Origin: Cupriavidus oxalaticus
GTDB taxonomy: Bacteria > Pseudomonadota > Gammaproteobacteria > Burkholderiales > Burkholderiaceae
Assembly: GCF_004768545.1 (NCBI RefSeq)
Contig: NZ_CP038634.1
Coordinates: 1 to 64,000 of the forward strand
DNA length: 64,000 nt
Direction: 5' to 3'
The notes beneath the pieces were generated by a model that ran no database searches, had not been told where the DNA came from, and saw only the letters and a list, made by a program, of their open reading frames with translations. Below are positions 63,867 to 64,000 of this stretch, in pieces. Both the position numbers and the translations under genes were made by a program. The first letter of the stretch is position 1; each line of letters begins with the position of its first letter.

Positions 63867-64000
63867 GCGCGCTGCCGATGGCGGCGGGCGCCCGGTGCCC
63901 GGTTCCCCGGCAAGCGGGGAAGCGGGGAAGCGGCCGGCGTCCGTGCCGCCATGCCGCTGCGCTGCGATGGCGTGGCACGACGGCGGGGCCATGTCCACAT

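Overview
The window is high-GC DNA with dense genes, frequent 4-bp ATGA start/stop overlaps and a gene repertoire typical of Burkholderiaceae. I infer a Cupriavidus-like betaproteobacterium from the gene set and codon use. This is inference, because no rRNA marker is present.

Region by region. (a) 1-2.6 kb: a truncated FAD-linked 2-hydroxyacid dehydrogenase and a metallo-beta-lactamase-fold hydrolase. (b) 2.6-3.9 kb: a gene-poor leader, partly AT-rich. (c) 3.9-24.9 kb: an ABC-transporter-dependent (group 2-like) capsule locus. The order is kpsS-kpsM-kpsT-kpsE-kpsD, two GT2 glycosyltransferases, a GT4 glycosyltransferase, an acetyltransferase, a pyruvyltransferase, an acyltransferase, an AlgX/AlgJ-like enzyme, an SGNH lipoprotein, a further glycosyltransferase, and an oversized kpsC whose N-terminus is a GT29 (sialyltransferase)-like domain. 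Most junctions are translationally coupled. The 15.4-18.3 kb part has markedly lower GC and looks acquired. (d) 25.0-28.4 kb: rmlBDAC for dTDP-L-rhamnose, presumably feeding the capsule. (e) 29.1-32.0 kb: a coupled operon of a small membrane protein, a membrane alpha/beta-hydrolase-like protein and a cytochrome P450. (f) 32.0-36.0 kb: an outer-membrane barrel gene facing a yqjI (PadR-type metal sensor)-yqjH (ferric reductase) operon. Decayed remnants of a second copy of the same pair lie between them. The remnants are separated by about 0.8 kb that holds a C4-type antisense RNA candidate, a short leader ORF and a 96-codon gene.

(g) 36-44.6 kb: a small lipoprotein, alaC, and a valine-catabolic operon (acyl-CoA dehydrogenase, mmsA, mmsB, enoyl-CoA hydratase, 3-hydroxyisobutyryl-CoA hydrolase) divergent from an AraC-type regulator. 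(h) 44.7-50.7 kb: a diguanylate cyclase, a small membrane ORF, glutathione-dependent formaldehyde detoxification (S-formylglutathione hydrolase and class III alcohol dehydrogenase), a 12-TM transporter and a Tat-exported aldo/keto reductase. (i) 50.9-58.4 kb: a divergent catabolic cluster. A GntP permease, RidA, an N-acyl-D-amino-acid deacylase and an RpiR regulator lie on the minus strand. A PLP-dependent D-amino-acid dehydratase-like enzyme, a KDG kinase and KDPG aldolase lie on the plus strand. Together these fit catabolism of (N-acetyl-)D-glucosaminate. (j) 58.4-64 kb: an entericidin-like lipoprotein, a broken EAL gene, a CNNM/CorC-type transporter, an XRE regulator, a PagL lipid A deacylase, an exported surface-adhesin-E-like protein and a Lys/Ala-rich exported small protein.

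The observations most worth following are the GT29-KpsC fusion, the inferred D-glucosaminate pathway, and the C4-like antisense RNA cassette sitting inside a decayed gene-pair duplication. I saw no tRNA, rRNA, CRISPR array or intact insertion sequence.
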